A stretch of DNA of 55,749 bases from UBA2428 sp002343545 (GCA_937952285.1 CALFZE010000053.1:1-55749), one strand, 5' to 3'; shown: positions 9,436-19,104, counted from the stretch's first letter. Notes: generated from the sequence alone by a model not told the origin. Numbers and translations are program-made.

Positions 9436-10407
9436 GTGGAGAAGATCGACCTGGGAACCTGCGATCCGCCCTTCTGGGCGCGGGGCGGTCACGCCCAAAC
9501 CATCTGGGGCCACCTCCTGCCCTCCGAGGGGCTGCGCGACCCGGGTGAGCTCGTCGAGATTCCCCTCGAAGGCGGAGATCGTCTCTCGGCCCGCTACCAC
9601 GCGGGTCGGGGCGACGCCGTCGTCTACCTTTTCCACGGACTCGCGGGCACGAACGACGCGGGTTACATGCGCCGGACGGCGCGTCTCGCGCTCGCGCTCG
9701 GCTACGGCGTCTACCGCGTCAACCATCGCGGCTGCGGCGAAGGCGCCGGGCTCGCGCGCGCCCTTTACCACTCGGGCCGCGGCGAAGACCTGGGCGCGGC
9801 CATCGCCTTCGGCCGGGCCCGCCACCCCGGCGCGCGGGCGATCGCGATCGGTTTTTCGTTGAGCGGGAGCGCGCTCCTGAACTTGCTCACGGGGCTGCGT
9901 GGAGAGCATCCGCCCGACGCGGCCATAACGGTGAACGCGCCGCTCGACCTGCGGGCGGCCGCGCGGAGCTTGGGGATGGGCCTCAATCGCCTCTACGACG
10001 CGCGCTTCGTGGCCCAGCTCCGGCGCGACCTGCGCGCCAAGTACGCGCTTGGGCATCTGCCGGAAGATCCGTCGGGCTGGCGCGGACGAAGCGTGCATGA
10101 CTTCGACGCGGCCTTTACGGCGCGGCTCTCGGGTTTCGCGGACCGCGAGGCGTACTACGACAGCTGCTCGACGGGCCCTCACCTTCACAAGATCCGCGTG
10201 CCGACCGTGCTCTTGACCGCGGAGGACGATCCCTTCGTCGCTTACGCGCCTTACGCCGAAGCGAAGCTCTCGCCCTCCACCGTTCTGCAGGCCCAACGCG
10301 TCGGGGGCCACATGGGCTACGTGACGAGCTCCGGCCTGGGCGGAGGGCGCTGGCTCGATACGGCCCTTCACCGTCTGCTCGACTCGGATCCTTTTCGTAA
10401 GACTTAG
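9436..10407 (+). CDS. Alpha/beta hydrolase, YheT (UPF0017) family
   Basis: A 323-residue cytoplasmic hydrolase. The N-terminal FWARGGHAQTIWG motif is diagnostic of the YheT/UPF0017 family. An oxyanion-type segment YLFHGLAGTND is followed by the nucleophile elbow GFSLSGSAL (Ser about 142), an acidic residue in LTAEDDPFV (about 263) and the catalytic His in GGHMGYV (about 290). Family members are carboxylesterase-like, acting on lipid or acyl esters. GTG start 3 bp after the PLD-like gene, probably co-translated; together they could act sequentially on lipid, which is inference only. Confidence 0.88.
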   Translation: MEKIDLGTCDPPFWARGGHAQTIWGHLLPSEGLRDPGELVEIPLEGGDRLSARYHAGRGDAVVYLFHGLAGTNDAGYMRRTARLALALGYGVYRVNHRGCGEGAGLARALYHSGRGEDLGAAIAFGRARHPGARAIAIGFSLSGSALLNLLTGLRGEHPPDAAITVNAPLDLRAAARSLGMGLNRLYDARFVAQLRRDLRAKYALGHLPEDPSGWRGRSVHDFDAAFTARLSGFADREAYYDSCSTGPHLHKIRVPTVLLTAEDDPFVAYAPYAEAKLSPSTVLQAQRVGGHMGYVTSSGLGGGRWLDTALHRLLDSDPFRKT

Positions 10408-10620
10408 TCCATTTCGCGGCCGCCGATGCCATGCGTCGGTGCAGGGGCCCCCGGCTCCCGGGGCGGCGATCCGCGAGCCCCGTGTCACGGAAGCATCAGA
10501 AAGCGTCGGCGCCAAATTTCTGTTTCGGCTCTCGGGCGCTCGTCGTGGAGACTGGAGGCGATCGAGGCGAACGCCGTTCGCGCGGCCACGCCTGTCTTAA
10601 AGCTTGGGGGGAAGGATCTC

Positions 10621-13020
10621 ATGAGGAAACTATTCGGGCTTGGGTCTCTGGCCACGCTGAGTCTCGCCGCGCTCTTCGCGACGAGCTGCTCGGGGCCTTC
10701 GGCGCGCGTCGAGGGCGCCGAGGAAAACACGGCGCCGCGCGAAGTCGCTTCGGCCGGCAAACCGGAAGATTGGGCCTACGACGGCGGCCCGGATCCGAAG
10801 AGCGCGATGGGCCGCGAGCTCATCGACCTCAACTCCGAAATCCCGAACTTCCCCGAACTCTCGGAGAAGCTCCTCGGGGACCAAAAGTTCCGCCCCGTCT
10901 ACGGGCCGATCCCGTGGCGCATGCTCCAGAAGCCGAACAGCGTGAAGATGCTCTTCATCGGCCAGGACGGAACCCACATCGCCGAAGCGGCCGGTCGGCC
11001 GGCCACGGCGGGTTTCGGCGGTCGCGCGCAGGATCTCGCGCGTTACTTCGGCGTGAGCTGGAGCGCGGCCTTCATCAACGCCTACGCGTTCACGATCAAG
11101 GGCCAGTACGGCGCCTTCGAGACGCCCTTCGTCCGCAACGGCCAAATGCAGTACGGCGGCTTCGTCGACAACACGCTCTGGTTGATGTCGAACGACCAGG
11201 ATAGCCCGCTCGTGAAGTGGCGCAACGATCTCATCGACTGGATCATCCGCAACAACCGCGACTCGCTCAAAATGGTCGTGCTCTTCGGCGGCGCGGCCCG
11301 CGACGCGGCGGCGACCTTCGTGGAAAGCCGCGGCGGCAAAGTCGGCACGCGCTTCTCCGAGGCCGACATGCAGAACATCCAGATCCCCGAGAGCTACCTC
11401 GTGAGCGCGGGCGGCAACAACGAAGCGCCGGTCCCCTACGACCGCATGGGCCGCGACCTCTACGCGAAGGTCCTCGGTCGCCGCATCAACTACATGCCCC
11501 CGCGCGACCAGAAGAAGTCGGCGGATCTCGCGGCCGCCCAGGAGAGACTCAAGAACGATTTCGCCAAGTACGAGGGCGACATGGTGTTCAGCCGCGGCGG
11601 GCCCTACGGCAACGGCTTGTTGCATCCCGGCCAGCTCGGCGGCTTTGATATCGACAACAAGATGGAGATCGGCGGCAAGAAGACGATCTCCCTCCGTGGC
11701 CTCAAGCTTTCGGACGGTCGCGCGATCGCGAACGACATCGTCGTCGTTCAGCTTCCGCACCCGACGGCGCTCAGCATGATGGACAAGTCCGCGGCGTCGA
11801 AAAAAGTCGCCGCCGACCTCGAAGGTCTCAAACCTTACGTTCGCGCCGGTTGGAAGATCGAGGCGGACGAAGGCTTCTCGAACGAGTTCGCGGCGGGCCG
11901 CCCCTACTCGTACGGTCGCGCCGGCATGCACCCGGCCTACTACGACTTCGGCGCCCCGGCTTCGCGCATGGTGGACGTCTCGACGGCCGCCCGCGCGGGC
12001 CAGAACGTCATCATCTTCGGAACCCGCGATAAGGGCGGCTTCGACGGTATGGACATGAAGCGCAAGCTCCGCGAAATGACGGACGCCAAGCCTTCGCGCC
12101 TGCCCTCTTCCGAGGAACTCTGGACGATGCGCCCGCGCAGCCGCGCCTCGCGCTACGTCTTCGACGAAGGTCCGGGCGAAAAGTACGCCAAGATCATGAA
12201 GACGAACATCCCGGCGGAACTCATCAAGAAGCACCACGTGAACGAAGACTACGCCCACTACCGAGGCACCTTCGACAAGCCGCAGGTCCTCATCGTCGCG
12301 GACCCCCACGGGTACGACGATCTCATCACGGCCCGTGCCCTCACCGGTACCCGCGGCCAGTACCTGCACGGCCTCATGGAAGACCTCGGCGTGAAGGAAA
12401 AGTACCTCGTCATCAAGACGGCTCCCTTCAGCCGCGAAGACGCCAAGGAGTGGGGCGAGATCGTCGAAAAGACGAAGCGCTACCGCGAAGAGCTCCTTTC
12501 GGAGATCCTGCGCGATTCACGTCCGGAACTTATCCTGACGGACGGCGACTCGGCCTCGGCCGAAGTCCGCCGCATCCTCGGCTCGCGTTCCTCGTTGCCG
12601 CCGATCGTCGAGATCTCGCGCGGCGCGAGCGCCGACAGCGGCATCGCCGCGGCCGGCGAGAGCATCAAGAAGGCCGTGCCGGCTTTCTCGCGTGCCCGCG
12701 TCGACGGCAAGATGAGCGACATCCCGCGCTCGCACCTTTCGTACTACGCGCGCATCTGGGAAGGCACTTCGGGCGATCGCGTCATCAGCACGGACGATCC
12801 CAAGTTCAAGGGAACGGCGTTCGCGGAAGTCGCGCCGGCTTGGGCCTACAAGCAGCGCCAGACGATGGAATCGACCGACCAGCAGGGCTTGCGCAAGCTC
12901 ATCGACAAGCTTGACCAAGGCAAGCTTCGTCGCGGCGGCGAGACCATCCCGCAGTTCCTGCGCCGTCACCCGTCGTCGTCCGATCTTTGGACGCAACCGA
13001 CGAGCCGCATCGCGGCTTAG
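10621..13020 (+). CDS. Exported lipoprotein with two uracil-DNA-glycosylase-like segments
   Basis: A 799-residue lipoprotein (lipobox FATSC, Cys23). ATG 10621 has GGGGGGAAGGA upstream; the open frame runs 195 bp further but that part is not protein-like. Segment 1 (about 105-400) contains MLFIGQDGTHIAEAAGRP, close to the UNG motif GQDPYH, then FINAYAFTIKGQYG, VVLFGGAARDA and, at about 379, HPTALS, close to the UNG leucine-loop motif HPSPLS. Segment 2 (about 555-725) shows VLIVADPHGYDDL, TGTRGQYLHGLMEDLGV and RSHLSYYARIW, the order seen in family-4/UdgX-like enzymes. A UDG fold exported to the envelope is unexpected; activity is not established. A strong terminator follows. No clear operon partner. 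Confidence 0.6.
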   Translation: MRKLFGLGSLATLSLAALFATSCSGPSARVEGAEENTAPREVASAGKPEDWAYDGGPDPKSAMGRELIDLNSEIPNFPELSEKLLGDQKFRPVYGPIPWRMLQKPNSVKMLFIGQDGTHIAEAAGRPATAGFGGRAQDLARYFGVSWSAAFINAYAFTIKGQYGAFETPFVRNGQMQYGGFVDNTLWLMSNDQDSPLVKWRNDLIDWIIRNNRDSLKMVVLFGGAARDAAATFVESRGGKVGTRFSEADMQNIQIPESYLVSAGGNNEAPVPYDRMGRDLYAKVLGRRINYMPPRDQKKSADLAAAQERLKNDFAKYEGDMVFSRGGPYGNGLLHPGQLGGFDIDNKMEIGGKKTISLRGLKLSDGRAIANDIVVVQLPHPTALSMMDKSAASKKVAADLEGLKPYVRAGWKIEADEGFSNEFAAGRPYSYGRAGMHPAYYDFGAPASRMVDVSTAARAGQNVIIFGTRDKGGFDGMDMKRKLREMTDAKPSRLPSSEELWTMRPRSRASRYVFDEGPGEKYAKIMKTNIPAELIKKHHVNEDYAHYRGTFDKPQVLIVADPHGYDDLITARALTGTRGQYLHGLMEDLGVKEKYLVIKTAPFSREDAKEWGEIVEKTKRYREELLSEILRDSRPELILTDGDSASAEVRRILGSRSSLPPIVEISRGASADSGIAAAGESIKKAVPAFSRARVDGKMSDIPRSHLSYYARIWEGTSGDRVISTDDPKFKGTAFAEVAPAWAYKQRQTMESTDQQGLRKLIDKLDQGKLRRGGETIPQFLRRHPSSSDLWTQPTSRIAA

Positions 13021-13046
13021 TTCGCCAGGGCATTTTGACCCGACGA

Positions 13047-13081
13047 GGGCCGCGTGGAGGGATCCACGCGGCCCTTTTTTT
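13047..13081 (+). terminator. Rho-independent terminator of the UDG-like lipoprotein gene
   Basis: Perfect 11-bp stem (GGGCCGCGTGG, 13047-13057, with CCACGCGGCCC, 13064-13074), six-base loop, then seven T residues. It lies 27 bp after the stop codon at 13020. Confidence 0.92.
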
Positions 13082-13172
13082 GTGCGCAGCCGCGTTTCGC
13101 CCGCTTCAAGCGCGGTTCAGGAAACGCTGAATCTTCGTGCGGAGCGCGCCCCGAATCGACTAAAACGAATTC

Positions 13173-14006
13173 ATGAAGAAAGGCCTCTGGCTCGGATTCC
13201 TTCTAGCGGGTTTGGTGGGCTGCTCCGGAATTTCGATGGGATTGCGCTTCGCCGATCTCCTGGCCATGCGCCAGATCTCGCGCTTCTTCGATCTGGATTC
13301 CGCCCGACGGGAACGTGCCCGCGCCGACTTCGGCGAAGGGCTCGCGAAGCTGCGTCGGGAGGAATTTCCCAGGATCGCGGCCACCCTTTCGAACTTCGCC
13401 GACGCCGTCGAGAAGAACCGCGTCGGCGGACGCGCGGGGATCGAGCGCCTGTGGAACGACGTGCAGGCCCACTTTCGCGCGGCTTCGCTGAATTTCGAAG
13501 CGCTGGGGCAGAATCTCGTCGAGGGCGAGTCCGCGCGCGGCTTCGCCAAGTTCGACGCGGAGTTCGCCGCCACCCAACGCAAGGAGCAGGAGCGCGTCCA
13601 AGATCCGGAGCGCGAACGTGAGCAGATGCGCAAGCGCGCCGAGCGCGCCGTGAAGGAAAGCGTCGAGAAGCTGCGCGATCCCCAGATGGCGATGCTGGAA
13701 GGGGCGATCGCGGCGGACCCGCCTCAGGCCCCGCTGCGCGCGGAAAGCCGTCGCCACCTTTTCTCGCAGTTCCAGGCCGCGCGCACGGATCCCGTCGCGC
13801 GCAAGGCCTTTGTCCGTCGCTTCTTCGCGGATTGGGACGGCCTGCAGACGAAGACGTACTTGGAGGCGCGTCAGCGTCGTCACGCGCGCTACGTCGATCT
13901 CGTCACGAAGATCTTCGAAAGCCTGGACGCCGAGCAGAAGGAAAACCTCATCCGGAACCTTAGGCGCCGGGCGGACGAGCTTCGTTCCCTCGCGTCGATC
14001 TCGTAG
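13173..14006 (+). CDS. DUF6279-family lipoprotein
   Basis: A 277-residue lipoprotein (lipobox LVGC, Cys17). Immediately after the signal come RFADLLAMRQISRFFDLDSARRERAR, matching the start of DUF6279 (a hydrophobic patch, then a helix with FDLD). The rest is almost entirely charged helix, including a coiled-coil-like stretch RKEQERVQDPEREREQMRKRAER (given here in part by its key residues E, R, K) around 130-150. Length fits the family. Function unknown; probably periplasmic, outer-membrane anchored. Transcribed toward the next exported protein gene, 56 bp away. Confidence 0.75.
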   Translation: MKKGLWLGFLLAGLVGCSGISMGLRFADLLAMRQISRFFDLDSARRERARADFGEGLAKLRREEFPRIAATLSNFADAVEKNRVGGRAGIERLWNDVQAHFRAASLNFEALGQNLVEGESARGFAKFDAEFAATQRKEQERVQDPEREREQMRKRAERAVKESVEKLRDPQMAMLEGAIAADPPQAPLRAESRRHLFSQFQAARTDPVARKAFVRRFFADWDGLQTKTYLEARQRRHARYVDLVTKIFESLDAEQKENLIRNLRRRADELRSLASIS

Positions 14007-14062
14007 CTCGAGAGGGTAGGGCCTGCCCTTCAGCGTCGCTCCGAATCTTCCGATAGGAAGGC

Positions 14063-15223
14063 GTGAGTGTTTCCGCATTGAAGACCTTTCGCATCCTTTG
14101 CCTTGGTATCTCGCTTTGGGGTGCGGCCGACGTCGCGCGCGCGAACCCCGCCGCGACTTGCGCCGATCTGCTGAGCGTCGCGCTGGGGATCGACAACCTC
14201 GCCATCGAGCTCCCGTCGAAGTTCTCGGTCAAGGCTTTGCTCGAAAAGAATGCCGATATGGCGATCTATCCCGATTTCCGCGACGAAGAATCGATAGAGG
14301 GTTTTATCGACGCCAATCCTTTCGCCGGCTTTATCACGCTCGGCGAGCGACTCCTTTTCGCCACCCGCAATCCGAAGGTCGTGCGCGCGTTGACGCAACC
14401 TTTTGACGGTCCTCCGGCTTTCGCGGCCGGCGTCGAGCTGAGGCAATTGGCGATCGAGGAGCTTCCGGACTACGCGGTCTTCGACTTTTCCAAAGCGCTT
14501 TTCATGAACGACAAGATCCGCGCGCTCCACGGCACCTTTGCCTGGGACGAAGGGCCGAATTGCTGGAACCTGTGCAAGATGTACAAGGGCTGGGCACGCA
14601 CGGCTTACGCGACGAGCCCCGAGGAATTCGCGCTTTGGGTCGACGGTCCCTTTTCGAAGCCGATCGTCAAGCCCGATAGCATGTTCGGGATACGCCCCGA
14701 AGCGGGGCAAATCATCGTCGTGAGAAAACGCGCCTTGGATTCCACCAAGAAGTCCGAAGTCCACGGTGCGATCGCTTTGGGCCACGGACTCGTCTTCACG
14801 AAGAACGGATACAGCCACGAGGCGCCCTACCAGGTCAGCACCTGGGAGGAGATGCTCAAGCTCTACCTGCCTTTCCTGTCGAACATGGTCGAGTTAAGGG
14901 AGATGCGCGACTTCGCCGAGGTCTGGGCGGAATGGCGACCCAAGCTCAACCCCGAGCTCGTGCGGGTCTACGAGGCTTGGCAGGACTTCGAGGCCAAGCA
15001 CGCCGCGCTCTTTATCGTGACGAAGCAGCGCCAGCCCGATACTCCGCAGTCCGTTTACCGCCAGGTGGATCAGCTGCGGGCGGCTTTACGTCGGGAATTC
15101 GGGCCGATCATCGAAAAGCACCAGCGGAAGCTGCGGGACGTTGCGGAGCCCGGCGAGCCGGAAAAAGTCGAAAAGTTCTTCTGGGAGCTGCTCCAGCTCC
15201 GGGTGACGTCGGACTTCCTCTGA
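14063..15223 (+). CDS. Exported protein, possibly papain/NlpC-like
   Basis: A 386-residue protein with a signal peptide (LGISLWGAADVARA). GTG start with AGGAAG upstream. I do not recognise a family with confidence. A cysteine in PNCWNLCKMY (about 170) is followed about 75 residues later by SEVHGAIALGHGLVFTKNG, with GQIIVVRKR just before it. The order Cys, then G-(Q/D)-x-(I/V), then His, then VF.K is what NlpC/P60 or other papain-like peptidases show, so a cell-wall-active cysteine peptidase or amidase is possible. The cassette gene at 44216-45133 has the same order of elements. The C-terminal 100 residues are helical. Confidence 0.55.
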   Translation: MSVSALKTFRILCLGISLWGAADVARANPAATCADLLSVALGIDNLAIELPSKFSVKALLEKNADMAIYPDFRDEESIEGFIDANPFAGFITLGERLLFATRNPKVVRALTQPFDGPPAFAAGVELRQLAIEELPDYAVFDFSKALFMNDKIRALHGTFAWDEGPNCWNLCKMYKGWARTAYATSPEEFALWVDGPFSKPIVKPDSMFGIRPEAGQIIVVRKRALDSTKKSEVHGAIALGHGLVFTKNGYSHEAPYQVSTWEEMLKLYLPFLSNMVELREMRDFAEVWAEWRPKLNPELVRVYEAWQDFEAKHAALFIVTKQRQPDTPQSVYRQVDQLRAALRREFGPIIEKHQRKLRDVAEPGEPEKVEKFFWELLQLRVTSDFL

Positions 15224-15233
15224 CGCCGTCGCC

Positions 15234-15521
15234 TCAGGAAGCACGGTCGTACTCGATCGTGCTTCGCTCGCGCGCTTGGGCTCCGCGCTGGCCCGGCACG
15301 CCGACGCCCACGAAGTCGTGGGAGAGATTCAGGACGCCCCAAAGGCCCCGCACGCCGACGCGATAGAATTCGACCGACCCGTAACGAACGATCTCGAGTA
15401 GGTCGTAGCTGCGCCCGACCTGGAGCGCGGGATCCGTCAGCTCGTCGGCGCGGACGCAGACGACCTTGCCCCGCAAGGGGGAGATCTCGTTCAGAGGGGA
15501 AAGGGTCGGGCGCTTGGACAT
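15234..15521 (-). CDS. Small hypothetical protein
   Basis: A 95-residue protein preceded by a strong Shine-Dalgarno (CCAAGGAGGAACC) at a good distance from the ATG, which argues for a real gene. It has a short beta-rich body: GKVVCVRADELTD, YDLLEIVRYGSVEFYRVGVRG and LNLSHDFVGVG. No membrane segment or signal. It is convergent with the exported protein gene, 10 bp from its stop. Family and function unknown; the YDLLEIVRYG core looks like a small SH3-like or KOW-like barrel, which is only an impression. Confidence 0.65.
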   Translation of the reverse strand: MSKRPTLSPLNEISPLRGKVVCVRADELTDPALQVGRSYDLLEIVRYGSVEFYRVGVRGLWGVLNLSHDFVGVGVPGQRGAQARERSTIEYDRAS

Positions 15522-15612
15522 CTCGGTTCCTCCTTGGGTTAGGGTAGAATCGAGAATGCCATACGATTGTATGGCTGTCGCGATGAAAATTTGTCGTCGA
15601 GCCGAAGCCGGC

Positions 15613-17256
15613 TTAACGCGCCCGCGGCGGCAGCGAGGCCGAGCAGCCGCGCACGCCGATGTCGGCCGGCGAATTCGCGAGCGCGCCGCGACGCAAGCGT
15701 TCGGCGCGCGCCTCGAAGGGGGCGTTCATCGCGTCGTGGATGAGGCGACTTTGGTCGCCATCCTTAAGGGATTCCCAGCGCGTGCAAAGCACGCCGTCGG
15801 CGGCCTCGATCGCGCGCGCGAAGTCGCTCCGCGGAAAGCGATCGGCCTCGAGCGAATACATGCGTTGGATGTCTTCGTCGTTCGCGCCGATGAGCCGGGC
15901 GATGCCGATCGGAAAGCCGGATTCGTCCCCGGTCGCCGTCACGAAGGCAACGTGATCGCAGCCGATCGCGCGAAGGGCCTTGCTGTGGTCGACGTGGACC
16001 CAGCCGCCGCTCGTGATCGTGTCGGGCATCGACGGGTAGGGCTGCCCGCTCGCGAGTCCGGGCTCCGTGATGGAGTGCAGGAGGGCGACGCGCCAGGGCC
16101 GCGCGCCGAGCGCCACGCGGCGGTTGCCGACGAGCTCGGCGGGATCGACCTCGGCCGAGCTGAGCCGATCGAGCGCCGCTTGCGGGGCGAAGTAGCCCAA
16201 GTGGAAGGCGTCGAAACCGGGACGGAAGCTCGCCGGGCGGTACGCGTGAAACTTCTCGAGCTCGCGCTGGAAGCTTTCGAGCACCCCGCGCTTGCGGAGG
16301 ACCGACGTCGAGACGAGGGTCGGCAACGACGCGCCGACGACGTCGCCCAGTCGCTTGGCGGGTTGGGGCGAGGGGCTCGCGCGCCAGGCGCGCACGAGGG
16401 AGCGAAAGCGGTCGCCGCAGCTCTGATCGCCGACGCGATGGTCGCGAATCTCGGACCAGGTCCGGGCGGGAGCGACCGGGGCGCAGGCGTTCAGGAAGGA
16501 ATTCCAGGCGGAGTTCTGGGCGTGGCCGACGTCGGCGTAGAAGTCCGCGATGAAGCCGAGCTTCTCGACGAAGGCGGGGAAGTTGATGAAGCCGTCGCGC
16601 AGCATGAGCTCTCCGTCGGTGCCGGAAAAAATGCGCTTGGGATCGGCCGAAGCGCGGATGCGGGAGAGGTTCTTGGGCAGGCGGCGCCAGTTGTCGGCTT
16701 CGAAGGCGGCCAGGAGATTGGGGTGCAGGAGCTCGCGCAGGAGCGGCGACTTCAGCAGCGTGCGGGCCGCTCGCGTCATCTCGCGCCGGGATTCGCGGTC
16801 CTTCAGCACGCTCATCGTGTCGGCCCGCAGGCGACCGAAGCCGCTCATGAGGCCGTTCAAGGCGCGGCCTTCGGGGTAGTCTTCCATGGAAGCCGCGTAT
16901 CCTTCGATCGACTTGAGCGCGAGCGAGACGCGGGCCGAGGCTTCCTCGGTCGAGCAGGGGGACGGGCCGCAGTTCAGGACGGCCGGGTTCATGACCATGC
17001 TTTCGTAGAAGAACGCGAGGACGCTGCCCGAGCTACTGCCGCTGACGGCGGACATGGGGCCGAGGTTCTCGACGAGCCGGGCGAGTCCGTAGGTCGACGA
17101 GAGCACCTTGGCGCCGTTGCCGCGAAGCGCGACGCAGACGCTCGCTTCGCTGGAGACGTGGCGATCTTTCGTGCTTTGTTCACGACTCGAGCAGGCGACC
17201 AATCCCGCCGCCGCGAGTCCCATCGCCAAGTAAGAAGTCTTCGAAGTCATGCGCAT
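15613..17256 (-). CDS. Patatin-like phospholipase lipoprotein
   Basis: A 547-residue lipoprotein (lipobox LVAC, Cys22; ATG preceded by GGAGGGG). The patatin core follows at once: an oxyanion-hole-type RGNGAKV (45-51), then the nucleophile elbow GSSSGS (Ser75) in MSAVSGSSSGSVLAFF. This is the order of GGGxxG then GxSxG in bacterial patatins, with the first glycine replaced by Arg. I could not assign the catalytic Asp with certainty; the DxG/A candidate must lie far downstream because the protein is much longer than a minimal patatin domain. Probable lipid acyl hydrolase acting in the envelope or on prey membranes. Confidence 0.75.
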   Translation of the reverse strand: MRMTSKTSYLAMGLAAAGLVACSSREQSTKDRHVSSEASVCVALRGNGAKVLSSTYGLARLVENLGPMSAVSGSSSGSVLAFFYESMVMNPAVLNCGPSPCSTEEASARVSLALKSIEGYAASMEDYPEGRALNGLMSGFGRLRADTMSVLKDRESRREMTRAARTLLKSPLLRELLHPNLLAAFEADNWRRLPKNLSRIRASADPKRIFSGTDGELMLRDGFINFPAFVEKLGFIADFYADVGHAQNSAWNSFLNACAPVAPARTWSEIRDHRVGDQSCGDRFRSLVRAWRASPSPQPAKRLGDVVGASLPTLVSTSVLRKRGVLESFQRELEKFHAYRPASFRPGFDAFHLGYFAPQAALDRLSSAEVDPAELVGNRRVALGARPWRVALLHSITEPGLASGQPYPSMPDTITSGGWVHVDHSKALRAIGCDHVAFVTATGDESGFPIGIARLIGANDEDIQRMYSLEADRFPRSDFARAIEAADGVLCTRWESLKDGDQSRLIHDAMNAPFEARAERLRRGALANSPADIGVRGCSASLPPRAR

Positions 17257-17339
17257 AAAGTCCCCTCCAAAGAGAGATTCTATCTGAGTTCGCGCCCCGA
17301 ACGCCCGCGAAGGAACGAGGGCGGAACGTTCGCGAGCGT

Positions 17340-17371
17340 CAAGAAGCCGACGTTCTCGCCGAGGCTTCTTG
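17340..17371. terminator. Inverted repeat between two minus-strand genes
   Basis: Nine-base arms CAAGAAGCC (17340-17348) and GGCTTCTTG (17363-17371) sit just after the stop of the HExxH-protein gene read on the minus strand. There is no clear T-run, so termination is only a suggestion. Confidence 0.35.
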
Positions 17372-17388
17372 GTCGTCCGCGAAAAGAC

Positions 17389-19062
17389 TTAGTCGCCGAT
17401 ACGCGTGTAATAGCCGGACTTGCCCAGGATCTTAAGGTGGGAGTTGCCGGGTCCCATGAAGCGGTAGTTCCCGCGGCATTCGATGGCGTCGGCGCGGTGG
17501 ATGCAGAGCGAAGTCTGCAGCCAATCGCCGGGCATCTCGCTCTCGCCCATGCCGCCCCAGCGCGATTGGTTCGTGGCGTCGTTCACGTTGCGGAACTGCA
17601 GCCATCCCTGCTGCTCGCCCGTCGCCCGGGTCGTGACGCAGGCGCGGAAGTCGCCTTCGAGCAGAAGGTTGTCCCGGATTTCCTGGTTGCGCTTGCGGTA
17701 GACGAGCCAAAGGCGCAGCGGCTCGAAAGACTTCTGCACGGAGCCGTTCGCGCGGATGCGGAGCGTTTCGCCGCCGACGAATCCTTTTTCGGTGCCGGCG
17801 GGCGTGCCCGGTGACCAGGTGTCCACGAGCGTGCGGACTTCGTTCAGGCGCCAGGTTCCGACGAGTCGGCGATCGAGGCCCGTGGGGGTTTCCATCCCGC
17901 AGCAATGAAGGGTGCCTTGGCCGAGTTCCAGGCTGCTCACGTCCATGTCGAGGCCGGTGAGCGCCACGTCGACTTGCCCGCCGCTCATCTCGACGACGTT
18001 CGTGCTGGGGCCACCGTCGCCGCAAGAGCAATTCGGTCCCCAGCAAAGGATGAGATTCTGATTCTGGAAAAGGTGCAACGTGCGTTCACCGCCCGACGTC
18101 TGGACGCGCAGTAAGGCCGTCGCGCCCAGGGGCTGTAGCTTCAGCAGTTGATTTTGGGGAACGCGGAGTCGCAGGAGTCGCGGCTGCGCTTGCGCGGTCT
18201 CGATCGACTGCGGCAGGATCGCGGTGTCGTAATCCTCGACGGGCGGCGTGCCGACCGAGTTGATCTCGCGGAGATACTTGACCGTCCAGGGATCCCCCGC
18301 GGCCTCGTGGCGGAAGAGTCCCGCGCCCCATTCGCCGATGATACGCTCGGGCACGACATCGAGGATGTTGTCCCAAGCTTCTTGGCTGTCGATCGAGGTG
18401 ACGATCCGGCGCAGGAAGGCCCAGGGCTCGAAGCCCGAGCGCGAAAGGTGCACGAAGAAGGGAAAGGCATCGTAGTCGCGCAGGAGAAGCGCGCGGTCGG
18501 AGAGAAAGTAATCCGACCAGATTTCGTTCATAAATCCGCCGTCGCTTCCTTCCGCGAAGATCTCGCCGACCCAGTTCGCGCCGCCCTCGCGGATCCATTC
18601 GCTCAAGCCGCGCGAGGCGAGTTGGCTGCCGAGCAGCTGCACCTGAAAGCAGTGAAAGGTTTCGTGTGCGAGGGCGCTTCGTCGTTGGAGGGGCGTCATC
18701 GTGGCCAAGTCGACGGTGCCCGGTACGATGAGACAGAATTCCTGCGGATCGTCCCGATTGATGGTCCAACGGCGCAGATCGCCGATCGTTTCCTTGCGAA
18801 CCGAGAAGGTCGTAAAGAGGGCGTGGCGTTCCTCGCGCGCGCGTTCGATCTCGAGGTCCAGGCGTGGGTCCGAACCGCGAAGACTCGCGTCGTAGAGGAT
18901 CGCCGGAGAGAGCAGGTTCACGCCCATCTTGCGCTCGATGAATTGCACGGCCTCGTTCACGATCGCCTGGTTGGGATCGGTCGGGGACATGTCTTCGTCG
19001 GTCACGTAGGCGGCGGAGGGGAAGGTTGCCAGGGCGCCCAAGAGCGTCAGGAGAAACTTCAT
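17389..19062 (-). CDS. Exported putative zinc metallopeptidase (HExxH) with C-terminal lipocalin-like or beta domain
   Basis: A 557-residue protein with a signal peptide (MKFLLTLLGALATFPSAA), start at 19062; the open frame extends 36 bp more without a signal. The motif ALAHETFHCFQ (HETFH, 133-137) is followed by WIREGGANWVGE with candidate third-ligand Glu159 or Glu167. That is the gluzincin pattern of peptidase-MA-type proteins. The C-terminal half is beta-rich with WxLN (LVGTWRLNEV), as in lipocalin-like domains, and cysteines CWGPNCSCGDG and LHCCGME. Likely a periplasmic or secreted protease; the substrate is unknown. Same strand as the lipoprotein upstream (42 bp gap). Confidence 0.7.
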   Translation of the reverse strand: MKFLLTLLGALATFPSAAYVTDEDMSPTDPNQAIVNEAVQFIERKMGVNLLSPAILYDASLRGSDPRLDLEIERAREERHALFTTFSVRKETIGDLRRWTINRDDPQEFCLIVPGTVDLATMTPLQRRSALAHETFHCFQVQLLGSQLASRGLSEWIREGGANWVGEIFAEGSDGGFMNEIWSDYFLSDRALLLRDYDAFPFFVHLSRSGFEPWAFLRRIVTSIDSQEAWDNILDVVPERIIGEWGAGLFRHEAAGDPWTVKYLREINSVGTPPVEDYDTAILPQSIETAQAQPRLLRLRVPQNQLLKLQPLGATALLRVQTSGGERTLHLFQNQNLILCWGPNCSCGDGGPSTNVVEMSGGQVDVALTGLDMDVSSLELGQGTLHCCGMETPTGLDRRLVGTWRLNEVRTLVDTWSPGTPAGTEKGFVGGETLRIRANGSVQKSFEPLRLWLVYRKRNQEIRDNLLLEGDFRACVTTRATGEQQGWLQFRNVNDATNQSRWGGMGESEMPGDWLQTSLCIHRADAIECRGNYRFMGPGNSHLKILGKSGYYTRIGD

Positions 19063-19104
19063 GCCCGCCGTCCTAGCGGAATCGCCTCCGCCTCCCAAAG
19101 GAAT

